Shown here: positions 17,701 through 25,475 of the stretch, piece after piece
How positions within the stretch are numbered: the stretch's first letter is position 1
Layout: each line of letters opens with the position of its first letter
DNA from: a virus
Length of the DNA: 49,541 bases
IMG/VR virus record: IMGVR_UViG_3300038660_000262
Coordinates: 1-49,541 of that record
Strand: one strand, 5' to 3'
Made by a program: the position numbers and the translations under genes
The notes under the pieces: generated by a model
Told to the model about the DNA's origin: nothing
The model's database searches: none
The model's input: the letters and a program-made list of their open reading frames with translations, nothing else

Positions 17701-17800
17701 CTATAAGCTCTTTGCGTCTGATCCAGCGTTCAAGGCGGCTTGGAGCCAGAACATCGAACAGGTGCTTAACAAGAACTTGGACAACCAACCCAGCGCCTGA
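14759..17800 (+). CDS. hsdR: Type I restriction endonuclease subunit HsdR
   Basis: 1013 residues. The N-terminal nuclease domain has the PD-(D/E)xK pattern: EEIDMVLFLNG followed by LITVELKNAW (near residues 152-172). Two RecA-like motor domains follow, with Walker A (SAGSGKS, near 315) and DEAH (VIIDEAHSGQ, near 428), and motif III-like FTATPK. The C-terminal third is helical and should dock to HsdM/HsdS. The subunit translocates DNA using ATP and cuts away from unmethylated sites. All motifs look intact, so the system should restrict. It starts 8 nt after hsdS. A hairpin follows the stop. Confidence 0.95.
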   Translation: MVSNTREIALEQAIQKHLTGHTAEELAGQPAPVSGGPYRIGLPSDFNAQFALDTAMFWQFLHATQGKELAKLQSRNPSDWQAKILERFDRMIKKNGLLHLLKKGLDVDDAHLTLMYPAPLASSAARVHENFTANIWSITRQVRYSQTNPLEEIDMVLFLNGMPLITVELKNAWTGQTARFHGQKQYREGRDATQPLLQFGRALVHMAVDTDEVFMATKLAGPSTFFLPFNKGHNNGEGNPPNPNGHKTAYLWEEVFHPASLAGIIQHFVLLEGKAADPLAKKSLIFPRYQQLDVVRRLLDHASTNGVGHSYLIQHSAGSGKSNSITWAAYQLIETYPQSTSLPGARGLDQPLFDSVIVVTDRRLLDKQLRDNIKDFSEVKNIVAPALRSSDLKSALENGKKIIITTIQKFPFIIDGISDLSDKRFAVIIDEAHSGQSGQAHDNMNRAMGAGDVDPDEDDPQDRILAAMQSRKMRGNASYLAFTATPKATTLEKFGERQPDGSFAPFHLYSMKQAIEEGFIFNVLANYTTYKSYYEIQKSVEENPLFDTKKAQKKLRAYVERSQHTINTKAEIMLDHFIPQVVNTKKLRGKAKGMIITQNIEAAIRYYKAVTKLLDAQGNPFKALVAFSGEKTVDGMKYTEAEMNGFAESETRDKFDTDEYRLLIVANKYLTGFDQPKLTAMYVDKKLQFVLAVQALSRLNRSAPKLGKRTEDLFILDFFNSVDDIKTAFDPFYTVTTLSEATDVNVLHELKDAMDQVGVYEWQEVEDFVTRYFAGEDAQTLSPVIDIAANRFNAELELPDPEKIDFKIKAKQFVKIYGQMASIIPFEVLEWEKLFWLLKFLIPKLKIKDPNQDMLDELLEAVDLSSYGLERTKLNHEIGLDASDTELTPQNPNPRGNRDGDTETDPLDEIIRSFNERWFQGWSATPEEQRVKFVNIVNSIRAHPDYTAKYEDNADPFNRGLALEKILMDVMLKRRKDELELYKLFASDPAFKAAWSQNIEQVLNKNLDNQPSA

Positions 17801-17807
17801 CACCGAA

Positions 17808-17833
17808 GGCGCTGAGCAATGAAGTTCAGCGCC
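17808..17833 (+). terminator. Stem-loop after hsdR
   Basis: GGCGCTGA and TCAGCGCC form a perfect 8-bp stem with a 10-nt loop, starting 8 bases after the hsdR stop. There is no T tract, so termination would be weak or Rho-assisted. It may also protect the 3' end of the hsd transcript. Confidence 0.45.
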
Positions 17834-18181
17834 TCAGCCCCCCCACGGTATGGTTCCTCCCAACCCCCAAACGTATACGGGGGGGCGCAGCGCGGCATTT
17901 CGCTAGCGACTGGCTTCTTCACCGGGGAATCCAGGCGGAAGCCACCTCGGCGATAACGCGAAATAAAGTCACGACATTACAGCACCTTACGATGGCTCGC
18001 CCGGCTCTCAGGGTGGATTTTACTGTTTCTGTCAAGAATCCACCCCGTGGAATCCAGGGAAGCCACCTGGACCAGAAGCCAAGCTTCGGAAGCCACCCCT
18101 CCGCGAAGCCATTGAATCCGCCCGAGATTTTCGTTTGACAAAGCTGCCCCCCTTGACCTACCTATTGATCATCGAAGAATA
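17834..18181. repeat. Intergenic repeats (GAATCCAGG / GGAAGCCACC) and a hairpin
   Basis: This gene-free stretch carries related units with GAATCCAGG followed by GAAGCCACC at about 17927-17947 and 18050-18068, and a third partial unit near 18090. A 9-bp stem GGGTGGATT / AATCCACCC (18011-18019 with 18037-18045) has a 17-nt loop. TTGACA near 18135 and TTGACC near 18151 are possible -35 elements. The repeats may mark the seam where the hsd cassette entered the phage. Confidence 0.4.
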
Positions 18182-18213
18182 GCGCCCGGAGGAAACCCCT
18201 CTCGGGCGCTTTT
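18182..18213 (+). terminator. Strong Rho-independent terminator
   Basis: GCGCCCG at 18182-18188 pairs with CGGGCGC at 18203-18209; the arms continue inward with a short GC-rich bulged helix. The sequence TTTTCTTTT follows. It would end transcripts coming from the early operon or hsd genes, or from promoter-like sequence just upstream. Confidence 0.8.
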
Positions 18214-18309
18214 CTTTTCTCCCCACATCTCGCGGATCCCGATTCTACCGCTGCCACTCTTGGCCGCGCGCATCGCTCTGTCCACCCTGCCCAAAATGAG
18301 AACCACCCC

Positions 18310-19572
18310 ATGGACCTTGTCTTCGCGCCAAGCGAGATCGAGACGTGGCCGATTGATCGGCTGCGGCCCTATGCTCGCAATGCCAAGATGCACGGCGACG
18401 ATCAGGTGGCGAAGATCGCCGCCAGCATGGCGAAGTTCGGCTGGACCGTGCCTTGCATGGTGGCCGACGATGGCGAGCTGATTGCTGGGCATGGCCGGGT
18501 GCTGGCGGCAACGATGCTGGGCCTGAAGGACGTGCCGGTGATCCGGCTTGGCCATCTCGACGAGGCCGAACGTCGGGCTTACCGCATCGCGGACAATAAA
18601 TTGACCGAGTTGGGCGACTGGAACGAGGCAATGCTGCGCGACGAGATCGCGGGGCTGCTGGCCGAGGATTTCGACCTGTCGTTGCTGGGCATCACCGACG
18701 AGGACCTGGATGCCCTGCTGCGTGATCCGGATGCGCTGGGCAGCGATGGGCCCATCGAGGGCGAGGATGACATTCCCGAACCGCCGGTCACGCCAGTGTC
18801 GGTTGCGGGCGATCTCTGGCAGCTGGGATCGCACCGGCTGATCTGCGGTGACAGCACCACGGCCGACGTGGTTGGCCGTCTGCTTGGCGATGCGAAACCG
18901 CTGCTGATGGTCACCGATCCGCCCTATGGCGTGGAATATGACCCGTCCTGGCGCAATCAGGCGGGCGCGGCCAAGACCAAACGCACTGGCAAGGTGCTGA
19001 ACGATGATCGTGCCGATTGGCGCGAGGCTTGGGCGCTGTTCCCCGGCGACGTCGCCTATGTCTGGCACGGTGCGCTGCACGCCGCGACCGTGGCCGAGAG
19101 CCTCGTCGCGGCGGGTTTCGCAGTCCGGTCGCAAATTATCTGGGCCAAGGATCGGCTCGTTCTCAGCCGCGGCGATTACCACTGGCAGCACGAACCCTGC
19201 TGGTATGCGGTGAAAAAGACCGGCAAGGGCCACTGGGCGGGTGACCGAAAGCAGACCACGCTGTGGCACATCTCCAGCAAGGACCAGGACACAGCCACTG
19301 TTCACGGCACCCAGAAGCCGGTCGAATGCATGCGCCGCCCGATCCTGAACAATTCCAGCCCCGGCCAAGCGGTCTTTGAACCGTTCATGGGATCCGGCAC
19401 CACGCTGATCGCCGCAGAAACCACAGGCCGGGTGTGCTTCGGGATCGAGTTGAACCCGGCTTACGTCGATGTCGCCATCGAGCGCTGGCAGCAGTTCACC
19501 TGTGCCAATGCCGTGCTGGCTGACACCGGTGAAACTTTCGCCGAGCTGAAGGCCAAGAGGCTCGCGGCATGA
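18310..19572 (+). CDS. ParB-like domain fused to DNA methyltransferase (DPPY type)
   Basis: 420 residues. The N-terminal ~130 residues are a ParB/Srx-type domain: WPIDRLRPYARNAK and ELIAGHGRVLAA, then YRIADNKLTEL. The C-terminal half is an amino-methyltransferase of the beta class: DPPYG near residue 203 precedes the SAM-binding motif FMGSGTT near 360. DPPY points to N6-adenine methylation. ParB-MTase fusions are common in phages of Rhodobacterales and are thought to modify phage DNA. The stop overlaps the next gene's start (ATGA), and the next gene is a paralogue in its N-terminal half. Confidence 0.88.
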   Translation: MDLVFAPSEIETWPIDRLRPYARNAKMHGDDQVAKIAASMAKFGWTVPCMVADDGELIAGHGRVLAATMLGLKDVPVIRLGHLDEAERRAYRIADNKLTELGDWNEAMLRDEIAGLLAEDFDLSLLGITDEDLDALLRDPDALGSDGPIEGEDDIPEPPVTPVSVAGDLWQLGSHRLICGDSTTADVVGRLLGDAKPLLMVTDPPYGVEYDPSWRNQAGAAKTKRTGKVLNDDRADWREAWALFPGDVAYVWHGALHAATVAESLVAAGFAVRSQIIWAKDRLVLSRGDYHWQHEPCWYAVKKTGKGHWAGDRKQTTLWHISSKDQDTATVHGTQKPVECMRRPILNNSSPGQAVFEPFMGSGTTLIAAETTGRVCFGIELNPAYVDVAIERWQQFTCANAVLADTGETFAELKAKRLAA

Positions 19573-20942
19573 ACGCTCCGATCCTGCCGGGCCGGATCGA
19601 GCACTGGCCGATTGACCGGCTGCGCCCTTATGCCCGTAACGCCAAGACCCACGACGCCGACCAAGTGGCAAAGATCGCCGCCAGCATGGCTGAGTTCGGT
19701 TGGACCGTCCCGGTGCTGGTGGCCGCCGACGGCGAGCTGATCGCCGGGCACGGCCGTGTCCTGGCTGCCGCCCAGCTCGGACTGCCCGAGGCCCCGGTGA
19801 TCGTACTGGGTCATCTGACCGAGGCCCAGCGCCGGGCTTATCGCATCGCCGACAACAAACTGACCGAGCTGGGTGGCTGGGACGAGGCGCTGCTCATGCA
19901 GGAATTGCAGGCGCTGCTGGCCGAGGATTTCGACCTCGGGCTGATCGGGATCCCCGAGGACGAGTTGGATGCCTTGCTGGCAGGCGCCGACGACCACCCG
20001 GCGATCTCTGACGATGCCGCCGACGCCATCCCCGGACCGCCAGCCGAACAGATCACCAAGCCGGGCGATATCTGGGTGCTGGGCAAGCATCGGCTGTGCT
20101 GTGGCGATGCCACCGATCCGGACGTCGTTGCGAAGCTGACGCAGGGCGAACAAGCGACGCTGATGTTCACCTCGCCACCCTATGCCCAGCAGCGCGACTA
20201 TGGCGCGGCCAAGGACAAGGTCGGCGATTGGGACGCATTGATGCAGGGCGTGTTCACAGCGGCCCCGGTCACGGACGACGTCCAGCTTCTGGTGAACCTT
20301 GGCCTCGTGCACCGCGACGGCGAATGGATGCCCTATTGGGAAGGATGGGTGGAATGGATGCGCACCTCTGGCTGGCGACGCTTTGGCTGGTATGTGTGGG
20401 ATCAGGGCCCGGGTCTGCCGGGCGACTGGAACGGCCGCCTGGCCCCGTCGCACGAGTTCATTTTCCACTTCAACCACAGCTCACGCAAACCACACAAAAC
20501 TGTCCCGTCCAAACACGCGGGTGTAACCCTCGGCGGCGGTGGGCTGCGCGGAGCCGACGGCACCGTTCACGCCAAGACCGGCACCGGCAACGCGATCCAA
20601 AGCCACCGCATCCCCGACAGCGTTTTCCGGATCATGCGCCACAAGGGAGGGCTGGGCGCGGCCGGATCGCATCCGGCGGTATTCCCTGTGGCGCTGGTCG
20701 AAGCAGTGCTGACTGCTTTCAGCGATCCGGGCGACCTGATCTATGAACCCTTCTGCGGCTCCGGCACCCAGTTGATCGCTGCCGAACGCGCTGGGCGAAG
20801 GTGTTTCGCGATGGAACTGGACCCGGTCTATTGCGACGTCGCCGTGCGACGGTGGGAGATAGCGACGGGGCGGATGGCCAGTCGCGCCGCCGAACAGGAC
20901 GAGGCTGAGAGCCCGGCTCCTCAAACGAGGAAACGCGCATGA
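19569..20942 (+). CDS. ParB-like domain fused to DNA methyltransferase (SPPY type)
   Basis: 457 residues. The ParB-like N-terminus closely repeats that of the preceding gene (WPIDRLRPYARNAKTH, ELIAGHGRVLAAAQLGL), so the pair arose by tandem duplication. The catalytic half differs: TSPPYAQQRDYG is a motif IV of the N4-cytosine kind, and FCGSGTQL is the SAM motif near the C-terminus. A long insertion between them (HFNHSSRKPHKTVP region) is probably the recognition segment. Together the two enzymes likely modify two different targets. It overlaps the next small gene by ATGA. Confidence 0.88.
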   Translation: MNAPILPGRIEHWPIDRLRPYARNAKTHDADQVAKIAASMAEFGWTVPVLVAADGELIAGHGRVLAAAQLGLPEAPVIVLGHLTEAQRRAYRIADNKLTELGGWDEALLMQELQALLAEDFDLGLIGIPEDELDALLAGADDHPAISDDAADAIPGPPAEQITKPGDIWVLGKHRLCCGDATDPDVVAKLTQGEQATLMFTSPPYAQQRDYGAAKDKVGDWDALMQGVFTAAPVTDDVQLLVNLGLVHRDGEWMPYWEGWVEWMRTSGWRRFGWYVWDQGPGLPGDWNGRLAPSHEFIFHFNHSSRKPHKTVPSKHAGVTLGGGGLRGADGTVHAKTGTGNAIQSHRIPDSVFRIMRHKGGLGAAGSHPAVFPVALVEAVLTAFSDPGDLIYEPFCGSGTQLIAAERAGRRCFAMELDPVYCDVAVRRWEIATGRMASRAAEQDEAESPAPQTRKRA

Positions 20943-21148
20943 CACAGTCCCGACGAATGTCATTTGTCGAAGCCGTCACGAATGTCGTCGTGGGCTATAT
21001 CTTGGCCGTCGCGGCACAGATCGTGGTGTTCCCATGGTTCGGCCTGCACCTGCATCTTGGCGAAAACCTGATGATCGGTGCGGTTTTCGTTGGCATATCA
21101 CTCCTGCGCAGCTACGCGCTGCGCAGGTTGTTCCAGCGCTGGGGATGA
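20939..21148 (+). CDS. Small membrane protein (DUF7220-like)
   Basis: 69 residues with two hydrophobic helices (VVVGYILAVAAQIVVFPWF and NLMIGAVFVGISLL) and a basic C-terminus (RSYALRRLFQRW). From memory it resembles the DUF7220 family found in phages of this group; not verified. It overlaps the second methyltransferase by ATGA. Role unknown; inner membrane location is likely. Confidence 0.65.
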   Translation: MTQSRRMSFVEAVTNVVVGYILAVAAQIVVFPWFGLHLHLGENLMIGAVFVGISLLRSYALRRLFQRWG

Positions 21149-21159
21149 AATTCAGATGC

Positions 21160-21699
21160 TCAGGAGGCGTTCAGGCGATGTACCGTGCCACGCCCCTCGA
21201 CCTTCTCCGTGGTGACAGGCAGGCCCAGCTTCTTCTTCAACGCCCCTGAAATCATGCCCCTCGCGCTATGAGCTTGCCAACCGGTTGCCACGACAATCTC
21301 GGCGATAGTAGCGCCTTCGGGGCGCTGCAGAAGGGTGATGATCTGCGCCTGCTTGGTTCCGGTGCGCGGTGTCGGCGGTTTGGGTGCGGGCGGTTGGGCG
21401 GCATGTGTTCGGATCGCGGCCATGGTTTTGACCACCGCTGGCTCGATCCCGATGGCGAGCAACCCCGCGTCCGTGACCACCAGCGTGGTGCCGTGGCCAT
21501 CGCCGGTTTCCCGCCAAAGCGGTTCGCCCTTTCGCAGGTCGGCATCGACTTCCTCGAGCCAGCCGCGTCCGATCATCATGCTGATGACCTTTTTCGCAGC
21601 TGCGCCATGCAGCCCCTTGGGCAATGGCAGGGCGAGGTTGTCCGGGCGCTGGGATGCGGCGCTGAGGATAAGGCTTTGCGTGTCGGTGAGTTTGGGCAT
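21160..21699 (-). CDS. DUF3489-like protein
   Basis: 179 residues from ATG 21699, chosen because upstream sequence in the same frame reads as non-coding and the phage-typical start MPKLTDTQ lies there. The N-terminal half is a helical domain (TQSLILSAASQRPDNLALPLP), followed by a Pro/Ala-rich linker. The C-terminus (TKQAQIITLLQRPEGATIAEIVVATGWQAHSARGMISGALKKKLG) is the winged-helix DUF3489 domain. Probably a DNA-binding regulator. It converges on the small membrane protein gene and is last in a reverse-strand run of four genes. Confidence 0.8.
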   Translation of the reverse strand: MPKLTDTQSLILSAASQRPDNLALPLPKGLHGAAAKKVISMMIGRGWLEEVDADLRKGEPLWRETGDGHGTTLVVTDAGLLAIGIEPAVVKTMAAIRTHAAQPPAPKPPTPRTGTKQAQIITLLQRPEGATIAEIVVATGWQAHSARGMISGALKKKLGLPVTTEKVEGRGTVHRLNAS

Positions 21700-21796
21700 G
21701 GGGGCCTCCGGTTGTGATATGCGACGCGCGGTGGCGCGCTCTTCTACCGGGGCAAGCCCGCCGCGTTGGCGGGCTGCATCATGCGGCGTGGCCGGT

Positions 21797-22066
21797 TTAT
21801 TCGGCGTATTCGCCCTCGTTGAACGCGCTGTCCGTGATACGCTTGAGTTGGCTCGCGTAATGCTCAAGGGTTCCGACATCGCCCCAATTGATCTCGTCGG
21901 GGTGGGCGTTGAAATGATCTGCGCTGAGGGCCTGCAGGCGCTCAAGCATCTCGTCGATCTCCGCCTTTTTCGCAATGAACGCGCTCAAGGCAGCCTCTTT
22001 ATTACGCCGGGCCTTCTCGGCGCGTAGCTGGTGGCGGGGTGTGGTGGCAGGGTTGAGGCGGGTCAT
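21797..22066 (-). CDS. Small helical phage protein
   Basis: 89 residues from the ATG at 22066, which has GGAG about 8 nt upstream; an ATG at 22093 does not. The centre is a charged, coiled-coil-like helix (AEKARRNKEAALSAFIAKKAEIDEMLERLQAL). Not recognised. Acidic C-terminus (FNEGEYAE). Same strand and likely same operon as its neighbours. Confidence 0.55.
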   Translation of the reverse strand: MTRLNPATTPRHQLRAEKARRNKEAALSAFIAKKAEIDEMLERLQALSADHFNAHPDEINWGDVGTLEHYASQLKRITDSAFNEGEYAE

Positions 22067-22183
22067 GGCGGGGCTCCGTTTGGTGAGTTGCATCGTTTGC
22101 GTGTCATCACCATCGCTCTGCTGCGCCCATTATCGTAGGCAAATCAGAGCAATATCAGTGCTTTCTGATTACACTCGGTGGCA

Positions 22184-22402
22184 TTAAATCAGCTGCAGCT
22201 CGGCCAACACGGCGCTGGCAGCGGCCAGTTGCGTCGTGGGCAGTTCGACCTTGAGATGCGAGATCACGTCCGAGGCCTCAGCGGTGATACTTTCCTCGCG
22301 CAGTGCGGCCTCGATAGCGGCGGCGACAGCGTCGGGGCGCGAGCGGTCAAACTGGTCGGGCAGCGCGTCATGATCGATGCGGATTGTGGTGATGGCGGTC
22401 AT
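22184..22402 (-). CDS. Small acidic phage protein
   Basis: 72 residues with a strong GAGGAG site before the ATG at 22402. Two predicted helices (DAVAAAIEAALREE and TTQLAAASAVLAEL) flank a beta-like segment. I recognise no family. Located 10 nt after the gene at 22413-22595 on the same strand. Confidence 0.55.
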   Translation of the reverse strand: MTAITTIRIDHDALPDQFDRSRPDAVAAAIEAALREESITAEASDVISHLKVELPTTQLAAASAVLAELQLI

Positions 22403-22412
22403 GTTCGTCTCC

Positions 22413-22595
22413 TCATTCCTGCTGTTCGATCATGGCAAGGATTGCGCAAGCCATCCCGCCGAGGAATTCGCTGCGGCGAAAGACGATCTCGTCGATCTCA
22501 CCCGCCGTGGTGATCGTGGGGTCGACCGCAAGGTCTGCCGCCATGTGCGGCAGCAGGCGGGCGGCTTCGGTATTGAAGCGATGGGCGATTGTCAT
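22413..22595 (-). CDS. Small helical phage protein
   Basis: 60 residues; GGAGA precedes the ATG at 22595. It reads as short helices (ARLLPHMAADLAVD, GEIDEIVFRRSEFLGGMACAILAMIE). Not recognised. It is the first gene of the reverse-strand run, divergent from terminase across a 124-bp AT-richer gap that should hold promoters for both directions. Confidence 0.55.
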   Translation of the reverse strand: MTIAHRFNTEAARLLPHMAADLAVDPTITTAGEIDEIVFRRSEFLGGMACAILAMIEQQE

Positions 22596-22719
22596 GGGCG
22601 TGTCTCCGATCCGGGGGTGATTTTCTTATCCGAGAATCGCTCGACGGGCGAGTGTAATCAACTGAATAAGACCGTTATTTCGGTTTATTTCCAATATCTT
22701 GAGGGCACGCCCAATCGCC

Positions 22720-23256
22720 ATGGAAGGTATGTCCGAGCGTGAGTATTCCGCCCATTCCGGCCTGTCGCGCGGGGCCATTCAGAAGGCCCGCAAGGCCGGG
22801 CGTCTGGTGGTTTACGGCGATGGCTCGATCAACGCCGCAGCCTCGGATCTGCGACGCGCCGAAATGACCGATCCCGATCAGCAGCGCCGCAGCACCGGCA
22901 GCGATAGCGGCTTCTCGGGGCCAGCCGACAGCTCATCCTACCTCAAGGCCCGCACCGCGCTGACCGTCTACCAGGCGCAGGAACGCCAGCTGGCGATCCA
23001 GAAGAAGAAGGGCACGCTGGTCGACCGCGCCCGAGCGGAAACGCTGGTGTTTCGCCTGGCGCGGCAGGAACGCGACGTCTGGGTGACCTGGCCCAGCAGG
23101 GTCGCGGCGTTGATGGCGGCGGACGTGGCCGCGGAGGTGGAAAAACAATCCGGCATACCGGTGATGATCGAGGCCGCGATCCTGCAGAGGGTGCTGGAAA
23201 CCCATGTCAGAGCGCAACTCGACGCCCTTGCCGATCTCCGGGTCAGCCTCGGATAA
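22720..23256 (+). CDS. Terminase small subunit (Nu1-like)
   Basis: 178 residues from ATG 22720. The N-terminus (MSEREYSAHSGLSRGAIQKARKAGRLVVYGDGSIN) is a winged-HTH DNA-binding domain of the lambda Nu1 kind. A helical region (ARTALTVYQAQERQLAIQKKKGTLVDRARAE) should mediate oligomerisation. The last 53 bases overlap the large subunit gene. It recognises the packaging site of the phage DNA and recruits the large subunit. First gene of the late head operon. Confidence 0.85.
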   Translation: MEGMSEREYSAHSGLSRGAIQKARKAGRLVVYGDGSINAAASDLRRAEMTDPDQQRRSTGSDSGFSGPADSSSYLKARTALTVYQAQERQLAIQKKKGTLVDRARAETLVFRLARQERDVWVTWPSRVAALMAADVAAEVEKQSGIPVMIEAAILQRVLETHVRAQLDALADLRVSLG

Positions 23257-25255
23257 CGACGACACGGCCACCGACGATCTGACCGCAGACCTCGATCTCG
23301 GCTTTGACGGGGCTGAGGACATCCTGCGGTCCTGGCGCAGCGGGATACGGCCCGATCCGGATCTGACGGTGTCGGAATGGGCCGACCAGCACCGCAAGCT
23401 GTCGTCGCGCGCCAGTGCGGAACCGGGCCAGTACCGCACCGCGCGCACGCCTTACTTGCGCGAGATCATGGATGTTCTGTCGCCGCGCCACCCGGCGCAG
23501 CGGATCAGCTTCATGAAGGCAGCGCAGGTTGGCGCCACCGAGGCGGGCAACAACTGGATCGGCTTCGTCATCCACCACGCGCCGGGACCGATGCTGGCGG
23601 TGCTGCCAACAGTGGAGATGGCCAAGCGCACCTCGCGCGGGCGGCTCGATCCGCTGATCGCCGAGAGTCCCGCCCTTCGGGAACGGGTGAACCCGGCGCG
23701 GTCGCGCGATGCGGGCAACTCGATGCTGTCCAAGGAATTTCCCGGCGGCATCTTGGTGCTGACCGGAGCGAATTCCGCCACCGGCCTGCGCTCGATGCCC
23801 GCGCGCTACATCTTTCTCGATGAGGTCGACGCCTATCCGGCTTCCGCCGATGAGGAAGGCGATCCGGTCACGCTGGCCGAGGCGCGAACCACCACGTTCT
23901 CGCACCGTCGCAAGGTGTTCATGGTCTCCACGCCGACCATTCGGGGGCTGAGCCGGATCGAACGGGAGTTCGAGGCGTCAGACCAGCGCCGGTACTTTGT
24001 GCCCTGTCCGCATTGCGGAGTGATGCAATGGCTGCAGTTCGAACGCCTGCGCTGGGACAAAGGGCGGCCCGACACGGCGGCCTACTCCTGCGAGGGCTGT
24101 GAAAAGCCCATCGCCGAGCACCACAAGACGCAGATGCTGGAGGGCGGCGAATGGCGTGCGACGGCGACCTCAGTTGACCCACATTCCATCGGCTTCCACC
24201 TCTCGGCGCTCTATTCACCGCTGGGCTGGAAAAGCTGGGCGCAGATCGCGCGGGACTGGCTGGCGGCGCAGGGCTCGGAAGAGATGCTGCGCGCGGCGCG
24301 CAACACGCTGCTTGGGGAAACTTGGGTCGAGTCTGGCGATGCGCCGGAATGGCAGCGGCTGGCGGAGCGCCGTGAAGCTTTCGGGGCGCAGATCCCCGAA
24401 GGCGGTCTGTTCCTGACGGCAGGCGTCGATGTGCAGAAGGACCGCATCGAGGTCGACGTCTGGGCCTGGGGGCGCGGGCTGGAAAGCTGGCTGATCGATC
24501 ACATCGTCATTCCGGGCGGTCCTGACGATCCGCAATGCTGGGACAAGCTGACGGCGCTCTTGGGGCGCACCTGGACCCATGCCAACGGCGCGGTGATGGT
24601 GATCGCCAAGCTGGCGATCGACACCGGCTATGAGGCGGCGGCGGTCTATGGCTGGGCGCGGGCGCAGGGCTTCGAGCAGGTCTCGCCCATCAAGGGTCTT
24701 GAAGGGTTCAACCGCGCGACACCGGTGTCGGGCCCGACCTTTGTCGATGCCACCATCGGCGGCAAGCGTCTGCGCCGCGGCGCACGGCTTTGGTCGATCG
24801 CCACGGCGACATTCAAGACCGAGACCTATCGCTTCCTGCGGCTGGAACGGCCCAGCGACGAGGACCGCAGCTTGGGCGTGTGCGATGCGCCCGGCACTGT
24901 GCATTTGCCCGACTGGATCGACACCGAATGGCTGAAGCAGCTGGTGGCCGAACAGCTGGTCACGGTGCGCAACAAGCGCGGCTATGCCCATCCCGAATGG
25001 CAGAAAATGCGCGAACGCAACGAGGCGCTGGATTGCCGGGTCTATGCCCGCGCAGCCGCATGGATCCTCGGGGCCGATCGCTGGGACGAGGCCACATGGC
25101 GGCGGCTTGAAGAACAGGCCGGGGTGGAAACGCGCCCGGCACCGCAACCGGCCGCCACTCCCGAACCGCAAGAACCCGCCGCGCCAAAGGCCGGAACACC
25201 GACCACCCCGCGCCGCAAGCGCCGGGTCTATACACCGAACTTCATGAGGAATTGA
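23204..25255 (+). CDS. Terminase large subunit (lambda gpA family)
   Basis: 683 residues. The ATPase half has a P-loop-like KAAQVGATEAGNN near residue 105 and Walker B YIFLDEVDAYP near 204. A zinc-ribbon of the GpA family follows (CPHCG then CEGC). The nuclease half includes AGVDVQKDRIEVDVWAWGRG with catalytic Asp residues, as in gpA. A Pro/Ala-rich basic tail ends the protein. It packages DNA into proheads and cuts concatemers. The start overlaps the small subunit gene, and gpW follows 1 nt after the stop. Confidence 0.95.
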   Translation: MSERNSTPLPISGSASDNDDTATDDLTADLDLGFDGAEDILRSWRSGIRPDPDLTVSEWADQHRKLSSRASAEPGQYRTARTPYLREIMDVLSPRHPAQRISFMKAAQVGATEAGNNWIGFVIHHAPGPMLAVLPTVEMAKRTSRGRLDPLIAESPALRERVNPARSRDAGNSMLSKEFPGGILVLTGANSATGLRSMPARYIFLDEVDAYPASADEEGDPVTLAEARTTTFSHRRKVFMVSTPTIRGLSRIEREFEASDQRRYFVPCPHCGVMQWLQFERLRWDKGRPDTAAYSCEGCEKPIAEHHKTQMLEGGEWRATATSVDPHSIGFHLSALYSPLGWKSWAQIARDWLAAQGSEEMLRAARNTLLGETWVESGDAPEWQRLAERREAFGAQIPEGGLFLTAGVDVQKDRIEVDVWAWGRGLESWLIDHIVIPGGPDDPQCWDKLTALLGRTWTHANGAVMVIAKLAIDTGYEAAAVYGWARAQGFEQVSPIKGLEGFNRATPVSGPTFVDATIGGKRLRRGARLWSIATATFKTETYRFLRLERPSDEDRSLGVCDAPGTVHLPDWIDTEWLKQLVAEQLVTVRNKRGYAHPEWQKMRERNEALDCRVYARAAAWILGADRWDEATWRRLEEQAGVETRPAPQPAATPEPQEPAAPKAGTPTTPRRKRRVYTPNFMRN

Positions 25256-25256
25256 G

Positions 25257-25472
25257 ATGGATCTGGAACGGATGCGCGCGCTGCTAGCCGCACTGCAGGA
25301 GGCGCGCTACGCGGGCGTCCGCTCGGTCAGTTATGACGGCAAGTCGATCAATTATGGCTCAGACGCTGAACTGGCGAATGCCATTGCCGATCTGGAAACC
25401 CGCATCGCGACGGCCACCTCGGGCACCCCGCGTCGTCGGCGCTGGGGCACTGTCGCCTCAAAGGGTCTGTGA
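25257..25472 (+). CDS. Head-tail joining protein (gpW-like)
   Basis: 71 residues, the size of lambda gpW (68). A helix (DLERMRALLAALQEARYAG) is followed by a beta hairpin (VRSVSYDGKSINYGS), a second helix (AELANAIADLETRIA) and a basic tail (RRRRWG), the same order as gpW. It lies between terminase and portal as in lambda. gpW completes the head before tail attachment. Confidence 0.82.
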   Translation: MDLERMRALLAALQEARYAGVRSVSYDGKSINYGSDAELANAIADLETRIATATSGTPRRRRWGTVASKGL

Positions 25473-25475
25473 TCC

